Origin: Oscillospiraceae bacterium
GTDB taxonomy: Bacteria; Bacillota; Clostridia; Oscillospirales; Ruminococcaceae
Length of the DNA: 7,324 nucleotides
Assembly: GCA_900757485.1 (NCBI GenBank)
Contig: CAAEOA010000111.1
Coordinates: 1 to 7,324, forward strand
Direction of reading: 5' to 3'
Both the position numbers and the translations under genes were made by a program. Position 1 is the first letter of the stretch. Every line of letters starts with the position of its first letter. The notes under the pieces were generated by a model. That model was not told the DNA's origin, searched no databases, and worked only from the letters and a program-made list of their open reading frames with translations. Positions 5,426 through 7,324 of this stretch are shown piece after piece.

Positions 5426-6735
5426 TGTGTAACATCCTCTCTTGTAATATCGCTTTGATATAAGCTAAGTTGCTCTCCCTGCTGCGGTAACATCTCACGG
5501 CATTTGTCAGAAATCAGAGAACGAAGCACCGCGTCGGGAGTAATACAAAGTCCTTCTGCCATTTTTCCCCGGCAAGTAATAAAATATTGTGCACGCTTTA
5601 ATACAACACCGATCTTTTTTAATCCTGAAAAATCAATGGCAGATACCCGCCTTGCTGTTACAATTCTCTTCGCGCTGGTAACGCCGATTCCCGGTACGCG
5701 CAACAGAACATCCAGCGGTGCTCGATTTACTTCAACCGGGAACAAATCCATATGATTCAGTGCCCAGTTACATTTGGGATCCACATAAGGATTAAAATTC
5801 TGATGCTGTTCGTCCAGCAACTCGCTTGCCGTAAAGCCGTAAAACCGCAGCAGCCAGTCCGCTTGATAGAGCCGATGTTCTCGCAGCAACGGCGGTTTTG
5901 TCTGTACAGCCGGCAACAGCGGACTGCTGACAACCGGTATATAGGCGGAATAAAACACCCTTTTCAAGCCGTATTTTTTGTACAGCGCTTCCGAAAGATT
6001 TAATATTTTATAATCGGTATCCTCCGTTGCGCCGACAATCATTTGCGTGCTTTGACCGGCAGGAGCAAATTTCGGTGTGTGATGATATCGCACCATATCC
6101 GATTTATTTTCGGTTATCTTTTCCCGAATCAGCCCCATCGGGCGCAAAATCGCCGTTTTTGATTTATCCGGAGCCAGCAGTGCCAAACTTTTTTGAGATG
6201 GAAGTTCAATATTCACGCTCATACGGTCTGCGAGCTGTCCTAACCTCGTCAACAGCAAATTATCCGCACCGGGTATCGCTTTCGCGTGAATATATCCTGC
6301 AAAGAGATATTCTTCCCGCAAAATCCGAAGTGTTTCAATCATTTTTTCACAGGTATAATCCGGATTCTTGATAATACCGGAACTAAGGAAAAGCCCTTCA
6401 ATATAGTTTCGTTTATAGAAATTCATTGTTAAATCGGCAAGTTCGCGCGGGGTAAAAGTAGCGCGAGGGGTATCGTTAGTAACCCGATTGACACAATATT
6501 TGCAGTTATAAACACAAGCGTTGCTTTGCAGCACCTTTAACAGTGAAATACATCGTCCGTCTGAAGAAAAACTATGACAGATTCCGCAAGCAACTGCGTT
6601 GCCGATCCGACCTCCTTCAGAGCTATGATCAGCTCCGCTGCTAGTACACGCCACATCGTATTTTGCCGATTCTGCTAATATTTGCAGCTTATCAAATACA
6701 TCCATTTCATCGCGCTTCGTTTCTAAAATCAGCAT
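5404..6735 (-). CDS. Putative DNA modification/repair radical SAM protein (TIGR03916 type)
   Basis: Up to 443 residues. The radical SAM cluster motif is C74-x3-C78-x2-C81 (CVYNCKYC), which binds the 4Fe-4S that cleaves S-adenosylmethionine. Other cysteines lie in CGIC (50-53) and C62 and could hold a second metal site. The core continues through GLFLSSGI (114-121) and NIELPS (175-180). A C-terminal helix-hairpin-helix (about 341-362, LLRVPGIGVTSAKRIV) predicts DNA binding. The family is named as a DNA modification/repair enzyme because of this domain and its link to the TIGR03915 partner, which overlaps its 3' end by 22 bases; the substrate is unknown. Start: the ATG at 6735 has AGGA directly abutting it. 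The ATG at 6705 gives MDVFDKLQILAESAKYDVAC, matching where family members usually begin, but has a weak ribosome site. Transcription probably starts at the LexA-controlled promoter at 6826-6854. Confidence 0.92.
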   Translation of the reverse strand: MLILETKRDEMDVFDKLQILAESAKYDVACTSSGADHSSEGGRIGNAVACGICHSFSSDGRCISLLKVLQSNACVYNCKYCVNRVTNDTPRATFTPRELADLTMNFYKRNYIEGLFLSSGIIKNPDYTCEKMIETLRILREEYLFAGYIHAKAIPGADNLLLTRLGQLADRMSVNIELPSQKSLALLAPDKSKTAILRPMGLIREKITENKSDMVRYHHTPKFAPAGQSTQMIVGATEDTDYKILNLSEALYKKYGLKRVFYSAYIPVVSSPLLPAVQTKPPLLREHRLYQADWLLRFYGFTASELLDEQHQNFNPYVDPKCNWALNHMDLFPVEVNRAPLDVLLRVPGIGVTSAKRIVTARRVSAIDFSGLKKIGVVLKRAQYFITCRGKMAEGLCITPDAVLRSLISDKCREMLPQQGEQLSLYQSDITREDVTQCLTGQL

Positions 6736-6767
6736 TCCTATAAAGGAACAGGTTATCGCACCCTGTT
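6735..6767 (-). promoter_or_regulatory. Overlapping inverted repeats covering the radical SAM start
   Basis: On the transcript strand, TTCCT-TTAT-AGGAA (6748-6735) forms a 5-bp hairpin containing the AGGA and the A of the first ATG. Just upstream, and sharing bases with it, is AACAGG-N9-CCTGTT (6767-6747). The two stems compete for 6747-6748. They could limit initiation at the first ATG, or simply mean that the real start is at 6705. Confidence 0.3.
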
Positions 6768-6825
6768 ATTACAACATTTTTCGAAAAATAACACATATCT
6801 TTTTTGACACAACATCTCCACTACT

Positions 6826-6854
6826 ATTATACAAGAACATATGTTCTTTGTAAA
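6826..6854 (-). promoter_or_regulatory. Sigma-A promoter of the radical SAM/TIGR03915 operon
   Basis: On the minus strand TTTACA (6854-6849), exactly 17 bases, then a consensus TATAAT (6831-6826). The predicted start is near 6819, giving a leader of about 85 bases to the ATG at 6735. The spacer is filled by the SOS box at 6833-6848, so a bound repressor would block polymerase directly. Confidence 0.88.
6833..6848. promoter_or_regulatory. LexA/DinR SOS box inside the promoter spacer
   Basis: AAGAACATATGTTCTT is a perfect 16-bp palindrome. Its core GAACATATGTTC is identical to the core of the Gram-positive SOS box (consensus CGAACN4GTTCG; only the outer C/G differ). It fits between the -35 and -10 boxes of the radical SAM promoter, the classic place for LexA repression. 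LexA cleavage after DNA damage should therefore induce the operon. Binding itself is inferred. Confidence 0.85.
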
Positions 6855-6987
6855 TACTTTTTTCATATTTTTTGATTAAACTGTTTTAGGTACTGATAAA
6901 AAATACATGAAAGAACTACCTTTATTCTCAATTTATATCATTTTGTAACGATAATGATAGGAAAACGTTTTTCATTGTAAATTTATC

Positions 6988-7016
6988 TTGAATTTTGACG
7001 TTTTTTAATATATTAT
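6988..7016 (+). promoter_or_regulatory. Likely sigma-A promoter of the repeat-protein gene
   Basis: TTGAAT (6988-6993), a 17-base spacer and TATTAT (7011-7016) predict a start near 7023 and a leader of about 60 bases. An alternative TTGACG at 6995 has only a 13-base spacing to TATAAA and is less likely. The region is very AT-rich, so chance matches are common. Confidence 0.45.
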
Positions 7017-7082
7017 AAAAGTGTACTTTTTAGGAGCAAATATCACGGACAAAAAGCAATTTCAAAAGGAATGGTGATTTTT

Positions 7083-7324
7083 ATGGACGAAAATTTAAAC
7101 AACAATGGTAATGTTCAAATTCCCGTACCGGAAAAAAATGATTATCCCGCTCAGGAACAACAGACAAGTGCCGCCCCCCCAATACCGCCTGTCGCAAATA
7201 ATTCCCAACAGGCGATACCGGGATATCAGTCACAACCGAATGTAACCTATCAACAGCCGATAAATCAAGGATATCAACAACAACCGAATGCAGCCTATCA
7301 ACAGCCGATAAATCAAGGATATCA
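7083..7324 (+). CDS. N-terminal part of a Gln/Pro/Tyr-rich repeat protein (partial, right edge)
   Basis: Eighty codons are visible: MDENLNNNGNVQIPVPEK, then a Pro/Gln-rich stretch, then 16-residue repeats with pattern GYQxQPNxxYQQPINQ. There is no signal peptide or membrane segment in the visible part, and the composition predicts disorder. In Clostridia such N-terminal Q/P/Y/N-rich tracts often precede a membrane or zinc-ribbon domain in small envelope proteins; the rest lies outside the window, so the function cannot be stated. Start: GGTGAT, complementary to the 16S 3' end, is 5 bases before the ATG at 7083. An in-frame ATG at 7071 exists but AAAGGA abuts it, so 7083 is preferred. The gene is divergent from the radical SAM operon. 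Confidence 0.85.
   Translation, partial: MDENLNNNGNVQIPVPEKNDYPAQEQQTSAAPPIPPVANNSQQAIPGYQSQPNVTYQQPINQGYQQQPNAAYQQPINQGY
7221..7324 (+). repeat. 48-bp in-frame tandem repeats
   Basis: Two full units (7221-7268 and 7269-7316) and the first 8 bases of a third are seen. The full copies differ at only a few bases, clustered in two spots: AGTCACAA versus AACAACAA, and TGTAACC versus TGCAGCC. Each unit encodes 16 residues, so copy-number changes keep the frame. The number of units beyond the window edge is unknown. Confidence 0.92.

Larger units (their letters stand above)
6736..7082. other. 347-bp divergent intergenic control region
   Basis: From left to right it holds the radical SAM leader with its inverted repeats, the LexA-controlled leftward promoter, about 130 bases of AT-rich DNA (6855-6987) in which I see no gene, and the rightward promoter and leader of the repeat protein. 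AAAAGT-GT-ACTTTT (7017-7030) is a small inverted repeat at the predicted rightward start point. Confidence 0.7.

Noticed and set aside
5504..6371. Rightward open frames within the radical SAM gene
   Set aside because: They are antisense shadows of a gene with clear family motifs and have no ribosome sites.
6753..6815. Twenty-codon leader ORF (MLCQKRYVLFFEK...) in the radical SAM 5' leader
   Set aside because: Its ATG lies only about 4 bases after the predicted transcription start and GGAG abuts it with no spacing. No run of regulatory codons is seen.
6948..6976. Fur-like (GATAATGATA) and cre-like (GGAAAACGTTTTTC) matches
   Set aside because: Each has several mismatches to its consensus in A/T-rich DNA and neither is placed well relative to a promoter.
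7031..7044. Strong TAGGAGC ribosome-site-like sequence upstream of the repeat protein
   Set aside because: No ATG, GTG or TTG follows at usable spacing; the GGTGAT site before 7083 serves the gene.

Overview
The window is AT-rich bacterial DNA and looks like an endospore-forming Bacillota genome, most likely class Clostridia. The evidence is a SpoIIQ-type membrane LytM protein, a SpoVB-type flippase, a Bacillus/Clostridium-type LexA (DinR) operator, sigma-A-like promoters with 16-17 bp spacers and purine-rich Shine-Dalgarno sites. I see no transposase, integrase, CRISPR array, rRNA or tRNA. The species cannot be named from the sequence.

Layout, left to right. (1) Positions 1-132 hold the last 27 codons of a rightward gene, or possibly the end of a structured RNA, and then a strong hairpin terminator. 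(2) Leftward spoIIQ-like gene at 136-876, with a perfect inverted repeat in its leader. (3) A 341-bp gap with no gene and one intrinsic terminator. (4) A leftward two-gene unit, a polyprenyl-phosphate glycosyltransferase (GT2) followed by a GtrA-type membrane protein. (5) A 218-bp divergent control region where the leftward GT2-gtrA promoter and the rightward flippase promoter share one palindromic -10 element. (6) Rightward SpoVB-type MOP flippase at 2851-4443. (7) A leftward, overlapping two-gene unit: a radical SAM/helix-hairpin-helix protein (TIGR03916 type) and a TIGR03915/DUF4130 protein, both predicted to act on DNA but with unknown chemistry. (8) A 353-bp divergent region. (9) The start of a rightward Gln/Pro/Tyr-rich protein with 48-bp tandem repeats, cut by the window edge.

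Two functional themes appear. The left half is about the cell envelope and sporulation: SpoIIQ acts at the engulfing forespore membrane, the flippase moves lipid-linked precursors, and GT2 plus GtrA are the usual pair for making and flipping a polyprenyl-linked sugar. The right half is a DNA-damage unit. The radical SAM gene has a near-ideal promoter (TTTACA, 17 bp, TATAAT) whose spacer is almost entirely a perfect palindrome, AAGAACATATGTTCTT, matching the Gram-positive SOS box. This ties an uncharacterised radical SAM/DUF4130 pair to the SOS response from sequence alone, and it is the strongest observation in the window.
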